From NCBI GenBank assembly GCA_947564465.1, contig CANOCV010000008.1, forward strand, positions 1 to 64,000: DNA of 64,000 nucleotides. Reading direction: 5' to 3'. Made by a program: the position numbers and the translations under genes. Shown piece by piece: positions 50,759-59,425 of this stretch (within the stretch, counting starts at the first letter, position 1; every line of letters begins with the position of its first letter). The DNA comes from an uncultured Roseburia sp. (GTDB lineage Bacteria; Bacillota; Clostridia; Lachnospirales; Lachnospiraceae). Under the pieces are notes generated by a model. That model made no database searches. It was given only the letters and a program-made list of their open reading frames with translations, and was not told the DNA's origin.

Positions 50759-53083
50759 TTATGCTCCTTTTTTCTTTCCTATTGCGGTCCTTAAGACCTC
50801 CTCCATTGTCTCCACATAAACGATTTCCAGATCTTTTTTTATCTCCGATGAAATCTCTTCAATATCCTTATCATTTCTCTTAGGCACAATAACGGTTACA
50901 ATCCCTGCATTTTTCGCGGCAAGTATCTTCTCCTTCAATCCGCCAATCGGAAGTACGCGTCCTCTTAACGTGATCTCCCCGGTCATCGCCACATCCGCAC
51001 GGACCTTTTTCTTTGTAATCGCGGACAACATGGCCGTCGCCATTGTAATACCCGCGGAAGGGCCGTCCTTCGGCACAGCCCCCTCCGGTATATGGATATG
51101 AATGTCGTGCGTCTCAAAAAACTTCTTGGGGATCTCGTATTTTTCACTGACAGAGCGTATATAACTGATGCCGGTCTGCGCCGACTCCTTCATAACATCG
51201 CCAAGCTGTCCGGTCAGTCTGAAATCTCCCTTGCCGGGCATCACATTCACCTCGATCTCCAATGTATCGCCGCCCACACTCGTCCAGGCCAGCCCTCTTA
51301 CAATCCCAATCTCATCCTTCTCGTTCTTCTTATCAAAGCTGTACTTTTCACGCCCAAGATACGAAGAAAGATTTTTCTCGGTAATGCGTATCTTTTTCTT
51401 GTCATCCTCATAAATCTCACGCGCTGCTTTCCTGCACACCTCGCCGATCCTGCGCTCTAAGCCGCGCACACCGGCTTCCCTCGTATAGCTTCTGATAACC
51501 GCAGCAACCGCCTTATCTGCAAATGTCAGCTGTCCCTTTGTCAAACCGTTGCGTTTTATCTGTTTTTCAATCAAATGCTCCTTCGCGATATGGACCTTTT
51601 CATTTTCCGTATAGCTCGTAACCTCTATCAGCTCCATACGGTCAAGCAGTGGTCGCGGAATACTCTCGACAGAGTTTGCCGTCGCGATAAAGAGCACCTC
51701 CGACAAATCAATCGGTATTTCCACATAATGATCCCGAAACTTATTATTTTGTTCGCTGTCTAATACCTCAAGAAGCGCAGACGAGGTATCTCCCTTATAA
51801 TCACTGCTGACCTTGTCTATTTCATCCAAAAGCATCAAAGGATTTTTCACGCCGGCACTCCTTAGTCCCGCTGCAATTCTTCCAGGCATTGCGCCCACAT
51901 ATGTCCTTCTGTGTCCTCTGATTTCCGCCTCGTCACGCACGCCGCCAAGACAGATTCTGACATATTCTTTATCCAGCGCCTTTGCCACGGAGCGGGCTAT
52001 ACTTGTCTTTCCGGTTCCCGGCGGTCCTACCAGACAGATAATCGGACTTTCCCCTTTCTTCGTCAAATTGCGCACGGCAAGAAACTCCAGCATACGCTCC
52101 TTGACCTTTTCCAGGCCGTAATGATCCTCATTCAATATCTTCCCGGCATTCTTTAAATCCGTGTTATCCTTTGACGCCTTATTCCACGGCAATCCCAAAA
52201 GCGTCTCAATATACCCGCGGATCACGGCGCTCTCCGAGGAATTTGTACTGATATTTTTAAAACGTTCAATCTCTTTTTTTATTTTTTCCTTTACATCCTT
52301 ATCGGCTTTCAGCTTCTTAAGCTCTTCCAGAAAATGATCCGCGTCCGACTGCACGTTGTCCTCCCCCAGCTCTTCCCGAATCACTTTCATCTGTTCCCGA
52401 AGCAGATACTCCCTCTGGTTCTTATCCACGCGCTCCTTGACTTTTGCCTGAAATTCATTCTTAATATTCAATATATTAATTTCCGTCAGAAGGATTCCAA
52501 GCATCGTTTCATACTGCTCCGTAATTCCCACTGCCTCCAAAATCCTCTGTCTGCTTTCAAACGGCAGCGGAAGGTTATTTCCGATCTGCTCTAACAAAAC
52601 CTCCAGCGAATTTATATTTTCAACCTGGCGTGCAAACTCTTTTCCAAGCTTCGGATGAATCTGCCCATAGGCGTAATACGTCTCCTTAAGACTCCGAATC
52701 ATCGCCTCCTCCGCCTCCGGCGCCGCATCTTTTGTATTCTCAAAACAGACAACCTCCACAAACAGAAATTCATCCTTCTCTATAACCGCCGTAAGCTCTG
52801 CGCGTCTAACTCCTTCCACCAAAACGCGCACAACATCATTCTGCAGCTTAATGACCTGCTTTACTTCCACAATCACTCCCATTTTATACAGATCTTCATA
52901 GTCCGGCTCTTCCTTCTCCCGCTCCTTCTGCGCCACGAGAAATACCTTCTGTTCTCCCATCATTGCCTGCTCTATGGCATGAACGGAACGTTCCCTGCTC
53001 ACATCGAAATGCGCCACCATTCCCGGCAGTATCGCCATATCCCGGAGTGCAACCGCGGGCAGTTTATTTATAAATTCTTCCAT
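50759..53083 (-). CDS. lon: ATP-dependent protease La
   Basis: 774 residues, LonA type. N-terminal substrate domain (about 10-210), Walker [19 protein letters not shown] (about 360), Walker [14 protein letters not shown] and peptidase Ser in [15 protein letters not shown] with Lys later in [11 protein letters not shown]. It degrades misfolded and regulatory proteins. The hairpin at 53106-53139 lies between clpX and lon and could reduce readthrough; GAAAGAA precedes the ATG, with only a modest Shine-Dalgarno. Confidence 0.97.
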   Translation of the reverse strand: MEEFINKLPAVALRDMAILPGMVAHFDVSRERSVHAIEQAMMGEQKVFLVAQKEREKEEPDYEDLYKMGVIVEVKQVIKLQNDVVRVLVEGVRRAELTAVIEKDEFLFVEVVCFENTKDAAPEAEEAMIRSLKETYYAYGQIHPKLGKEFARQVENINSLEVLLEQIGNNLPLPFESRQRILEAVGITEQYETMLGILLTEINILNIKNEFQAKVKERVDKNQREYLLREQMKVIREELGEDNVQSDADHFLEELKKLKADKDVKEKIKKEIERFKNISTNSSESAVIRGYIETLLGLPWNKASKDNTDLKNAGKILNEDHYGLEKVKERMLEFLAVRNLTKKGESPIICLVGPPGTGKTSIARSVAKALDKEYVRICLGGVRDEAEIRGHRRTYVGAMPGRIAAGLRSAGVKNPLMLLDEIDKVSSDYKGDTSSALLEVLDSEQNNKFRDHYVEIPIDLSEVLFIATANSVESIPRPLLDRMELIEVTSYTENEKVHIAKEHLIEKQIKRNGLTKGQLTFADKAVAAVIRSYTREAGVRGLERRIGEVCRKAAREIYEDDKKKIRITEKNLSSYLGREKYSFDKKNEKDEIGIVRGLAWTSVGGDTLEIEVNVMPGKGDFRLTGQLGDVMKESAQTGISYIRSVSEKYEIPKKFFETHDIHIHIPEGAVPKDGPSAGITMATAMLSAITKKKVRADVAMTGEITLRGRVLPIGGLKEKILAAKNAGIVTVIVPKRNDKDIEEISSEIKKDLEIVYVETMEEVLRTAIGKKKGA

Positions 53084-53105
53084 TTCTTTCTCCTATGATA
53101 CAAAG

Positions 53106-53139
53106 AAAGAGCTGCGCAGGAAACTCCTACGCGCTCTTT
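53106..53139 (-). terminator. Hairpin at the clpX end
   Basis: On the minus strand AAAGAGCGCGTAGGA, GTT, TCCTGCGCAGCTCTTT, with TCTTTGT after it. The clpX stop codon TAG is inside the left arm. A remnant ATCATAGGA (type A end) follows the T-rich tract, next to the lon start. Confidence 0.6.
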
Positions 53140-54380
53140 GTCTCGCTATATTCAATCAATGCTTTTTTCCTCTCCACCGTGTCCCTTGTGATTACACAGC
53201 GCACAATACTCTCATCCGAAGGAAGCCGATACATCAAATCCATCAGGGTGTCCTCCATGATCGCACGAAGCCCTCTGGCTCCTGTCTTACGCTCTAAAGA
53301 TTTGTCCGCAATCGCCTCGACCGCATCTTCCTCAAATCTTAGATCCACGCCGTCTATTTCAAACAGCTTCTGATATTGGCGTATCAATGAGTTTTTAGGT
53401 TCCCTCAAAATACGAATCAATGCCGTCTTGTCAAGGTTCTCTAAAGATACCGTGACCGGCACACGTCCTACAAACTCCGGAATCAGCCCGAATTTCACAA
53501 GATCCTGCGGAAGTGTCTTTTTGAACACCTCGCCTACATTGATTTCCTCTTTCGCAACTACATCCGCGCCAAATCCGATCGCACTCTTATCCGTCCTGTC
53601 CTCAATAATCTTCTCAAGACCGTCAAACGCTCCGCCGCAGATAAACAGAATGTTTGTCGTATCAATCTGTATCAGCTCCTGCTGCGGGTGTTTTCTGCCT
53701 CCCTGCGGCGGCACGGAAGCAACGGTTCCCTCCAAAATCTTTAAGAGCGCCTGCTGTACCCCTTCACCGGAAACATCTCTTGTAATAGAAACATTCTCGG
53801 ATTTCTTTGTGATCTTATCAATCTCGTCAATATAGACAATGCCGCACTGAGCGCGCTCAATATCGTAGTCCGCCGCCTGTATCAGCTTCAGAAGAATATT
53901 TTCCACATCCTCGCCTACATAACCTGCCTCTGTAAGCGTAGTGGCATCTGCGATAGCAAACGGCACATTCAAAACTCTGGCAAGCGTCTGTGCCAAAAGC
54001 GTCTTGCCCGATCCGGTAGGCCCAAGCATCAGAATATTACTCTTTTGCAGCTCTACGTCAATTTCCACATCCGTGGTAATTCTCTTATAGTGGTTGTAGA
54101 CCGCTACGGAAAGAACTTTTTTGGCTTCCTCCTGTCCAATGACATAATCATCCAAAAAGGCCTTCATTTCTTCCGGTTTTATCAGATTAATTTCCTGAAC
54201 CTCCCGCTCCTCGGTTATGCCCTCCTCCTCGAATTCTTCTTCGATAATCTCCGAACAGATATCCACGCATTCATCGCAGATATATGCACCGTTTGGTCCG
54301 GCTATCAGCTTGCGCACCTGTTCCTGAGATTTGCCGCAAAAGGAGCATCTGATCTTTTCTTCACTTAATCTTCCTGCCAT
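53127..54380 (-). CDS. clpX: ATP-dependent Clp protease ATP-binding subunit ClpX
   Basis: 417 residues. N-terminal zinc-binding domain [11 protein letters not shown] with CDECVDIC, Walker [17 protein letters not shown], Walker [10 protein letters not shown] and the sensor/IGF region ([19 protein letters not shown]). It unfolds substrates and feeds them to ClpP. It follows clpP by 21 bases, with the usual gene order tig-clpP-clpX-lon. Confidence 0.98.
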   Translation of the reverse strand: MAGRLSEEKIRCSFCGKSQEQVRKLIAGPNGAYICDECVDICSEIIEEEFEEEGITEEREVQEINLIKPEEMKAFLDDYVIGQEEAKKVLSVAVYNHYKRITTDVEIDVELQKSNILMLGPTGSGKTLLAQTLARVLNVPFAIADATTLTEAGYVGEDVENILLKLIQAADYDIERAQCGIVYIDEIDKITKKSENVSITRDVSGEGVQQALLKILEGTVASVPPQGGRKHPQQELIQIDTTNILFICGGAFDGLEKIIEDRTDKSAIGFGADVVAKEEINVGEVFKKTLPQDLVKFGLIPEFVGRVPVTVSLENLDKTALIRILREPKNSLIRQYQKLFEIDGVDLRFEEDAVEAIADKSLERKTGARGLRAIMEDTLMDLMYRLPSDESIVRCVITRDTVERKKALIEYSETKSA

Positions 54381-54401
54381 TTTTACCTCCAGTGACTATA
54401 C

Positions 54402-54986
54402 CTATTTGCTTCTCTGAATCACATCATCCACCAGTCCATATGCTTTGGCTTCCTCTGCCGACATATAATAGTCTCTCTCCGTATCCTGTGCAATTACATC
54501 GTATGGCTTTCCGGTATTCGCCGCAAGAATCTCATTTAGCTTTTTCTTAGTCTTTAAAATGTTCTCCGCCGCAATCTGAATCTCAGTCGCCTGTCCCTTT
54601 GCCCCGCCGGACGGCTGATGAATCATAACCTCCGCATTCGGCAGTGCAAAACGTTTTCCCTTTGCTCCTCCGGCCAAAAGAAACGCACCCATGCTGGCTG
54701 CCAGGCCGATACAAATAGTCGATACATCGCACTTCACATACTGCATGGTATCATAAATCGCAAGTCCTGCCGTGACTACGCCTCCCGGTGAATTGATGTA
54801 TAAATTAATATCCTTAGACGGGTCCTCCGACTCTAAAAAAAGCAGCTGTGCAACGACAAGGCTCGCCGTTGTCTCATTTACTTCCTCTCCCAGAAAAATG
54901 ATTCTGTCCTTCAACAACCTGGAATAGATGTCGTAATTACGTTCCCCTCTGCTCGTCTGTTCAATGACATAAGGTACTAAACTCAT
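54402..54986 (-). CDS. clpP: ATP-dependent Clp protease proteolytic subunit
   Basis: 194 residues from [19 protein letters not shown] (GGAGGTTATACA upstream); the upstream extension is translated type C repeat. Catalytic Ser in [12 protein letters not shown], His in [13 protein letters not shown] and Asp in [11 protein letters not shown]. It forms the tetradecameric peptidase with ClpX or ClpC. Repeat C6 and the tig terminator precede it, so it probably has its own promoter in or near 54987-55020. Confidence 0.98.
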   Translation of the reverse strand: MSLVPYVIEQTSRGERNYDIYSRLLKDRIIFLGEEVNETTASLVVAQLLFLESEDPSKDINLYINSPGGVVTAGLAIYDTMQYVKCDVSTICIGLAASMGAFLLAGGAKGKRFALPNAEVMIHQPSGGAKGQATEIQIAAENILKTKKKLNEILAANTGKPYDVIAQDTERDYYMSAEEAKAYGLVDDVIQRSK

Positions 54987-55017
54987 TGTATAACCTCCAT
55001 TCTCTCTTTCAACTATA

Positions 55018-55062
55018 CTTACGGAACCTGCCACCGGCAGCTTCCTCCAGACGCATAACAAC
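55018..55062. repeat. Dispersed palindromic repeat type C, copy C6
   Basis: CTTACGGAACCTGCCACCGG, then CAGCTTCCTCCAGACGCATA: consensus arms with changes in the ATGCATGG half (GACGCATAACAAC). It directly follows the tig terminator on the minus strand and lies 32 bases before the clpP start. Confidence 0.88.
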
Positions 55063-55099
55063 TTAAACAGACTAGCGCCTCAAACCAACGCCAGTCTGT
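55063..55099 (-). terminator. Terminator of tig
   Basis: On the minus strand GGACAGACTGGCG, loop, CGCTAGTCTGTTTAAG; the stem ACAGACT / AGTCTGT extends through a mismatch to GCG / CGC. U-tract is short. It separates tig from clpP. Confidence 0.7.
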
Positions 55100-55141
55100 C
55101 CTAACAATCCGCCACAGGAAGCGTCTCGCTCTCAAACCTGC

Positions 55142-56476
55142 TTATTCTTCCTCAGCTTCCGCCTCTTTATCTTTCTTTGTCTTCGCTTTCGCCCGTTCCT
55201 TGACGTTGTCCATAATCAGCTCAACCGCCTTCTGAACGCTTATATCCCTCTTCATGGAATCCTTCTCCGCTTCTCCCATATACTCTTTCAGCTTGTCGGA
55301 CTCCATGCCGTATGCAGCGGCCATCTTGTCAACCTCTGCCGCCATCTCCTCTTCCGTCACCTCAATATTCTCGTCCTTCGCAATCTGCTCTAAAACAAGG
55401 CTGCTCTGGATGCGTGTAACCGCCTCCGGACGAAGCTGCTCTTTTAATTTGTCCATTGTCATTCCAGAGAACTGCATATACTGGTCTAAGCTTAAGCCCT
55501 GACGCGCCATTCTCTGTGCAAATTCCTGAAGCATATTCTGGACCTGAGTGTCAATCATTGCGTCCGGAATTTCCATTGTGGACTTCTCGATAATCTTCGA
55601 GATCGCCTCATCCTCCTTTGTACGCTTTGCATTGTCCTCTTTTGCTTTTTCCAGTTCCTTCTTTATACTTTCTTTGTACTCTTCTAACGTATCAAATTCA
55701 GAAACATCCTGCGCAAATTCATCATTTAACTCCGGAAGCTCCTTTGCCTTGATTTCATGAATCTTTACTTTGAATAATGCCGGCTTCCCAGCCAACTCCG
55801 CGACATGGTATTCTGCCGGGAAGGTTACATTGACATCCACCTCGTCCCCTGCATTCTTGCCGATCAGCTGATCTTCAAAGTTATCAATGAACGAATGGGA
55901 TCCGATTTCCAGAGAGTGATTTTCTGCCTTACCGCCCTCAAACGGCTCGCCTTCAACAAATCCTTCAAAGTCGATTACCGCCGTGTCGCCGTTCTCAATC
56001 GCGCGTCCCTCTACTGCTATGGTTCTCGCATTGTTATTTCTCTCTTTTTCAATTCTCTCCATAACCTCTTCGTCTGATACAGAAGTATCAATCTTTGTTA
56101 CGGTTACGCCCTTATATTTGCCGAGTGTCACTTCCGGTCTTACCGCAACCTCCGCGGTAAAAATAAACGGTTTTCCTTTCTCTATCTGCGTAACGGATAC
56201 GGTTGGCTGGGAAACAACATCGGCCTTGCTCTCCTCCACCGCTGCCGGATAAGCCTCCTGTATTAAAACATTTGCGGCATCTTCATAAAAAATCTCCGGT
56301 CCGTACATCTTCTCAACCATTGCCATAGGAACCTTTCCCTTACGAAATCCCGGAACGTTGATTCTATTCTTCTGCTTTGCATATGCCGCCTTCAATGCCT
56401 CATTAACCTTATCCTCTGACACTTCAATGGTAAGCTTTACCATATTTTTTTCCAAATTCTCAACCTGTACACTCAT
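55142..56476 (-). CDS. tig: Trigger factor (ribosome-associated peptidyl-prolyl isomerase)
   Basis: 444 residues from MSVQVENLEKNMVKLT (AAGGAGGAAAAAAG upstream). The ribosome-binding signature GFRKGKVP lies near residue 45, the FKBP-like domain at about 150-240 (ENGDTAVIDFEGFVEGEPFEGG) and the C-terminal chaperone domain thereafter (LEEYKESIKKELEKAKEDN). It folds nascent chains on the ribosome. First gene of the proteostasis run. A leader of about 215 bases rich in hairpins precedes it. Confidence 0.97.
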   Translation of the reverse strand: MSVQVENLEKNMVKLTIEVSEDKVNEALKAAYAKQKNRINVPGFRKGKVPMAMVEKMYGPEIFYEDAANVLIQEAYPAAVEESKADVVSQPTVSVTQIEKGKPFIFTAEVAVRPEVTLGKYKGVTVTKIDTSVSDEEVMERIEKERNNNARTIAVEGRAIENGDTAVIDFEGFVEGEPFEGGKAENHSLEIGSHSFIDNFEDQLIGKNAGDEVDVNVTFPAEYHVAELAGKPALFKVKIHEIKAKELPELNDEFAQDVSEFDTLEEYKESIKKELEKAKEDNAKRTKEDEAISKIIEKSTMEIPDAMIDTQVQNMLQEFAQRMARQGLSLDQYMQFSGMTMDKLKEQLRPEAVTRIQSSLVLEQIAKDENIEVTEEEMAAEVDKMAAAYGMESDKLKEYMGEAEKDSMKRDISVQKAVELIMDNVKERAKAKTKKDKEAEAEEE

Positions 56477-56693
56477 TACTGCTTTTTTCCTCCTTATATT
56501 TATCTCAATCAAATACTCCGCAGCAAGCTACGGGAGACATGACCCAGCTCATTCTTTCTGCCCCAAGGGGCGGGGTATTTGCATCCACAGGGCACTTACC
56601 CTCGCGGCATCTGCATTTCATTTTGCTCGCGGGAATAAACAGAACAATGCTTTGTCTGCTTAAAAAAGGGCAAACTACGACCTTTGCAATCAT
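56477..56693 (-). promoter_or_regulatory. Long structured leader of tig
   Basis: A TATAAT -10 (56700-56705, minus strand, poor -35) would start RNA near 56693, giving a ~215-base leader. It holds the hairpins CTCCCGTAGCTTGCTGCGGAG and CCCCGCCCCTTGGGG and a CTCGCGG direct repeat. A small in-frame ORF of 62 codons with many Cys spans it, but I see no convincing Shine-Dalgarno. No named riboswitch was recognised. Confidence 0.45.
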
Positions 56694-56789
56694 TTAGTGA
56701 TTATAACACATGATATTCAAAAATAAAAGTATTTTTTTTATTTCGTTCGCAAATCGGGTGTATTCAGTCCGTTGATAACAAAATTTTTT

Positions 56790-57012
56790 ACTGGTGCGAT
56801 TTGACGAACGCCAGTCCGCGGCCAAACATTATTTCTCAGACGAGGATAACGCTCCGACGGACTAACCGCTGACATTGACTAAAGGTCTCTCAGGAAAGCC
56901 TTCGAGACCAAGTCAAAGTAAGCGGTGGATTCCGTCTCTGCTAAGAACATCCTCTAATTGTCTGCAAAATGATGTTTGGCCGCGGACTGGCTGCATCTCA
57001 AAACATACCAGT
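56790..57012. ncRNA. Candidate structured RNA, copy 1 (inverted to copy 2)
   Basis: A long imperfect hairpin with no protein gene. Outermost ACTGGT / ACCAGT, then a perfect 19-bp stem CCAGTCCGCGGCCAAACAT (56811-56829) with 56972-56990. Inner stems in order: CAGAC/GTCTG, GAGGAT/ATCCTC, GACGGA/TCCGTC, CCGCT/AGCGG, TTGACT/AGTCAA, GGTCTC/GAGACC, AGG-AAAG-CCT at the tip. Conserved loops include AACGCTCC opposite TCTGCTAAGAAC. Copy 2 keeps the same plan in the opposite orientation. A long-hairpin RNA such as 6S RNA is one candidate. Strand of transcription cannot be fixed. Confidence 0.6.
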
Positions 57013-57042
57013 AAAATAGTTCGTATTTTGCCGTCATAGAAA

Positions 57043-57240
57043 CAGACAGCCCGAAAGCAGGCCAATATATTTTTAAGCAGACAATCAGAGGGCGTTTTTA
57101 GCAGAGGTGAAATCCTCTGCCTATGCAGACTTAGTCTCGAGGGCTTTCCCGAGAGACTTTAGTCGAAATTGGCAGATAGTTCACCGGAGCGTTGTCCTCG
57201 TCTGCGATAAATATATTGGCCCGCTTTCCGGCGTCCGTCT
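57043..57240. ncRNA. Candidate structured RNA, copy 2 (inverted homologue)
   Basis: Arms GCCCGAAAGCAGGCCAATAT (57049 on) and ATATTGGCCCGCTTTCCGGC (to 57232) pair over about 24 bp with two mismatches. Read on the minus strand, CAGACGAGGACAACGCTCC (about 57186-57204) matches copy 1 except one base. Stems differ but stay paired: GGTGAA/TTCACC, CTGCC/GGCAG, AGTCTC/GAGACT, GGG/CCC. Loop AACGCTCC and TCTGCTAAAAAC are retained. Most of the 640-base gene-free gap between tig and the DJ-1 gene is occupied by copies 1 and 2. The rest is AT-rich. Confidence 0.6.
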
Positions 57241-57342
57241 CCTATACCTTAAATACAACTGCACGCTTGTTTTATCCCGTTCTTTGGATTAAAATATTAT
57301 TTATATAATTTATATTCTTTGAATTAGGAGGAACTATATAAT

Positions 57343-57894
57343 ATGAAGAAAATCGGAATTTTTATGGCGGACGGATGCGAGGAAATCGAGGGGCTTACCG
57401 TGGTAGATATCATGAGACGCGCAGGAATTGAAATTGATATGATATCCGTCAGCGGCAAAAAGGAAGTGACAGGTTCCCATAACATCACCTTCTTTGCCGA
57501 CGTTTTAAGCGGCGAGGCAGATTTCAACGCTTATGACGGCTTGGTTCTGCCGGGCGGAATGCCGGGAACCTTAAATCTCGGAGCAAATGAAACGGTAAAT
57601 ACACAGATCAAAAAATTTGCAACAAACGGCAAGCTTGTCGCAGCAATCTGTGCCGCTCCAAGCGTGCTCGGAAACGCAGGCATTCTTCAGGGAAAACGCG
57701 CCACCTGTCATCCGGGATTTGAAGACAAGCTAGTAGGTGCAGAATTTTTGGCAGACAATGTCGTTACAGATAATAATATTATTACAAGCCGCGGAATGGG
57801 CACTGCAATTGACTTCTCCCTGGAAATCGTAAAATATTTCGCAGACGAGTCTGCCGTTGCCAAAATAAAAGAGGGGCTTATCTATCACAATTAG
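57343..57894 (+). CDS. DJ-1/PfpI-family protein
   Basis: 183 residues. The class I glutamine amidotransferase-like fold with the nucleophile Cys103 in AAICAAPSVLG and acidic residues in GCEEIEGLTVVD (the Glu that supports the thiolate). Members include chaperones, deglycases and proteases (YajL/DJ-1, PfpI), and stress protection is the usual theme. AGGAGGAAC precedes the ATG. It is a single gene ending before the SASP promoter. Confidence 0.92.
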   Translation: MKKIGIFMADGCEEIEGLTVVDIMRRAGIEIDMISVSGKKEVTGSHNITFFADVLSGEADFNAYDGLVLPGGMPGTLNLGANETVNTQIKKFATNGKLVAAICAAPSVLGNAGILQGKRATCHPGFEDKLVGAEFLADNVVTDNNIITSRGMGTAIDFSLEIVKYFADESAVAKIKEGLIYHN

Positions 57895-57921
57895 GCGTCT
57901 GTATATTCCATAAACTACCAA

Positions 57922-57950
57922 ACATATTTTTTCCTTGGAAGGTCATACTA
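57922..57950 (+). promoter_or_regulatory. Sigma-G-like promoter of the SASP gene
   Basis: ACATA (57922-57926), 17 bases, CATACTA (57944-57950), matching the forespore sigma-G pattern. A perfect inverted repeat GATAAGC-AAACA-GCTTATC (57958-57976) lies at the predicted start of the RNA. Confidence 0.7.
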
Positions 57951-58017
57951 AAAGCAGGATAAGCAAACAGCTTATCTAACAATAGATAACACAGGAAAAG
58001 TATGGAGGTAGAAACGA

Positions 58018-58236
58018 ATGAGTGGATCTAACAGTTCTAGTTCAAACAGCAGCAAGATGGCAGTGCCGCAGGCAAAGGAAGCAATGAACCGTTTTAAGCA
58101 GGAAGTTGCATCTGAAATCGGAGTACCTTTGAAAGAGGGTTACAACGGTGATTTAACAAGCGCTCAGGCTGGTTCCATCGGCGGCGAAATGGTTAAGAAA
58201 ATGATCATGAGACAGGAAGAACAGATGACAAAATAG
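58018..58236 (+). CDS. Small acid-soluble spore protein, alpha/beta type
   Basis: 72 residues. It has the family core (SKMAVPQAKEAMNRFK, then ASEIG) with the germination protease site around FKQEVASEIG, and the second motif GDLTSAQAGSIGGEMVKKMI. These proteins coat DNA in the spore and protect it from UV and heat. TATGGAGGTAGAAACG precedes the ATG. A sigma-G-like promoter and a strong terminator flank it. This is the best evidence in the window that the host sporulates. Confidence 0.97.
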   Translation: MSGSNSSSSNSSKMAVPQAKEAMNRFKQEVASEIGVPLKEGYNGDLTSAQAGSIGGEMVKKMIMRQEEQMTK

Positions 58237-58281
58237 TGTGTTTCACACGAGACGGCTCCGATAAATTTTGGAGCAGATAGA

Positions 58282-58329
58282 GTCCCCCATAAAAGCATCA
58301 TAACGATATATGCTTTTATGGGGGATTTT
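58282..58329 (+). terminator. Terminator of the SASP gene
   Basis: GTCCCCCATAAAAGCAT, loop, ATGCTTTTATGGGGGATTTT. A 15-bp stem with one wobble and then TTTT. It resembles in style the CCCCC/GGGGGATTTT hairpin before tspO. Confidence 0.92.
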
Positions 58330-58416
58330 CCTATGGGAACGCCTTTTTCATACACTTTAAGTACAAATTATGATATGATAAACAAAAAACAATGCCAAAA
58401 GGAGGGAAAACTTCCC

Positions 58417-58878
58417 ATGGAAATTGAACGTAAATACTTAATCAACCGGCTCCCCGATCATCTGGAGCGCTTCACCTGCCTTCAGATTGAGCAGGGTTAT
58501 CTCTGCACCGACCCGGTTGTCCGCATCCGCCGCCAAAATGATTCCTACTATCTGACCTACAAGGGCAGCGGACTTATGGTGCGCGAAGAACATAATCTTC
58601 CCCTCACAAAAGAAAGCTATCTGCACATGCGGCCGAAAGTCGACGGCATCATTATCGCCAAAAAACGTTACCTCATTCCTTACAAAGACAAGCTGACGAT
58701 TGAGCTTGATATCTTTGAGGGCGAGCTTGACGGGCTCATACTGGCAGAGGTTGAGTTCGAATCCGAGGAAGACGCCAAACGCTTTCTTCCGCCTGATTGG
58801 TTTGGAGAGGACGTTACGTTTTCAAACCGCTACCACAACAGCGTCTTAAGCAGATACGGGCTGCACGGAAATGATTAA
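58417..58878 (+). CDS. CYTH-domain protein (triphosphate tunnel family)
   Basis: 153 residues from MEIERKYLINRLPDHLE (AAAAGGAGGG upstream); the longer frame runs through a terminator and is rejected. The EIERKYLI signature starts the barrel. Further pairs VRIRRQND, YLTYKGSGL and TIELDIFEGELDGLILAEVEF fit CYTH enzymes, which bind a metal and hydrolyse inorganic or organic triphosphates. The exact substrate is unknown. Convergent to the DUF1653 gene across a GC-rich hairpin. Confidence 0.92.
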   Translation: MEIERKYLINRLPDHLERFTCLQIEQGYLCTDPVVRIRRQNDSYYLTYKGSGLMVREEHNLPLTKESYLHMRPKVDGIIIAKKRYLIPYKDKLTIELDIFEGELDGLILAEVEFESEEDAKRFLPPDWFGEDVTFSNRYHNSVLSRYGLHGND

Positions 58879-58902
58879 AGGCTGCGCATTGCGCGCAGCC
58901 TT
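58878..58902. terminator. Bidirectional hairpin between CYTH and DUF1653 genes
   Basis: AAGGCTGCGC, loop ATTGC, GCGCAGCCTT. A perfect stem between convergent genes; T-runs are short on both sides. It probably ends both transcripts. Confidence 0.6.
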
Positions 58903-58905
58903 CAC

Positions 58906-59409
58906 TCATCTCAGCCTTGTCGTCTCATAGCGCGCCATTGTCGCTACGCACTGCTTCAGCTGCTCGTAACGCTCTGACAGCTTCCCCTCCGGAATCACAA
59001 CATCGAGTATCACCGCAAAATCATTGACCAGACGCTCCGTAATCGTATTTTCCATACTTTGCAGCACCTTATACTTTGCCTCATACGTTTCCGCATCAAT
59101 GAAACGAAGCAGCATCGGATCGGCCTGCTCTTCCCCACGGTCTTTTGTCTCCTCCGAAGCTTCTTCCTCATGTAACTCTTCCCGAATCCGCTCAAAGCGG
59201 TATTGCTGTGAGACATCCGGATATTTCTCTTTGTCCACTTCTTCCGTAAATAAAGATAACGGCCTTGCATACACCTCAAAATTTTCATAAAGAGCCTGGT
59301 AAATTACCAGCTCCTCTCCTGTCTCAGAGTCTTTTGCAATGGTTATAATCTGGTATAGTTTATTTTTAAAATGCCGGTATCTCTCACCGGACCTCGGTCT
59401 TTCCTGCAT
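58906..59409 (-). CDS. DUF1653 domain protein
   Basis: 167 residues from MQERPRSGERYRHFKNK (ATG 59409, with GGGAGG nine bases upstream). Residues about 5-65 are DUF1653: GERYRHFKNKLYQII, ELVIYQALYENFEVY and ARPLSLF. Then comes a charged helical region (REELHEEEASEETKDRG) and a C-terminal helical part. DUF1653 function is unknown and is often found with nucleotide-related proteins. It is 16 bases downstream of the cytidylate-kinase-like gene, in the livF direction. Confidence 0.85.
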   Translation of the reverse strand: MQERPRSGERYRHFKNKLYQIITIAKDSETGEELVIYQALYENFEVYARPLSLFTEEVDKEKYPDVSQQYRFERIREELHEEEASEETKDRGEEQADPMLLRFIDAETYEAKYKVLQSMENTITERLVNDFAVILDVVIPEGKLSERYEQLKQCVATMARYETTRLR

Positions 59410-59425
59410 CAAAAGTTTCCTCCCC

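Noticed and set aside
54402..55061. Longer clpP frame beginning [13 protein letters not shown]
   Set aside because: The extra residues are the translation of repeat C6. The ATG at 54986 has GGAGGTTATACA and matches ClpP N-termini.
56505..56693. 62-codon Cys-rich frame in the tig leader
   Set aside because: It starts at the predicted RNA start with no ribosome binding site, and hairpins explain the sequence. Kept only as part of the leader note.
56790..57240. tRNA, tmRNA, SRP RNA or RNase P RNA in the tig to DJ-1 gap
   Set aside because: None of the conserved cores (tRNA cloverleaf, tmRNA tag ORF, SRP GNAR loop, RNase P P4 region) could be found. The pattern is a single long hairpin.
57107..57292. 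Plus-strand ORF of 61 codons in the tig to DJ-1 gap
   Set aside because: It lies inside the paired arms of the structured element, has no Shine-Dalgarno and no protein-like composition.
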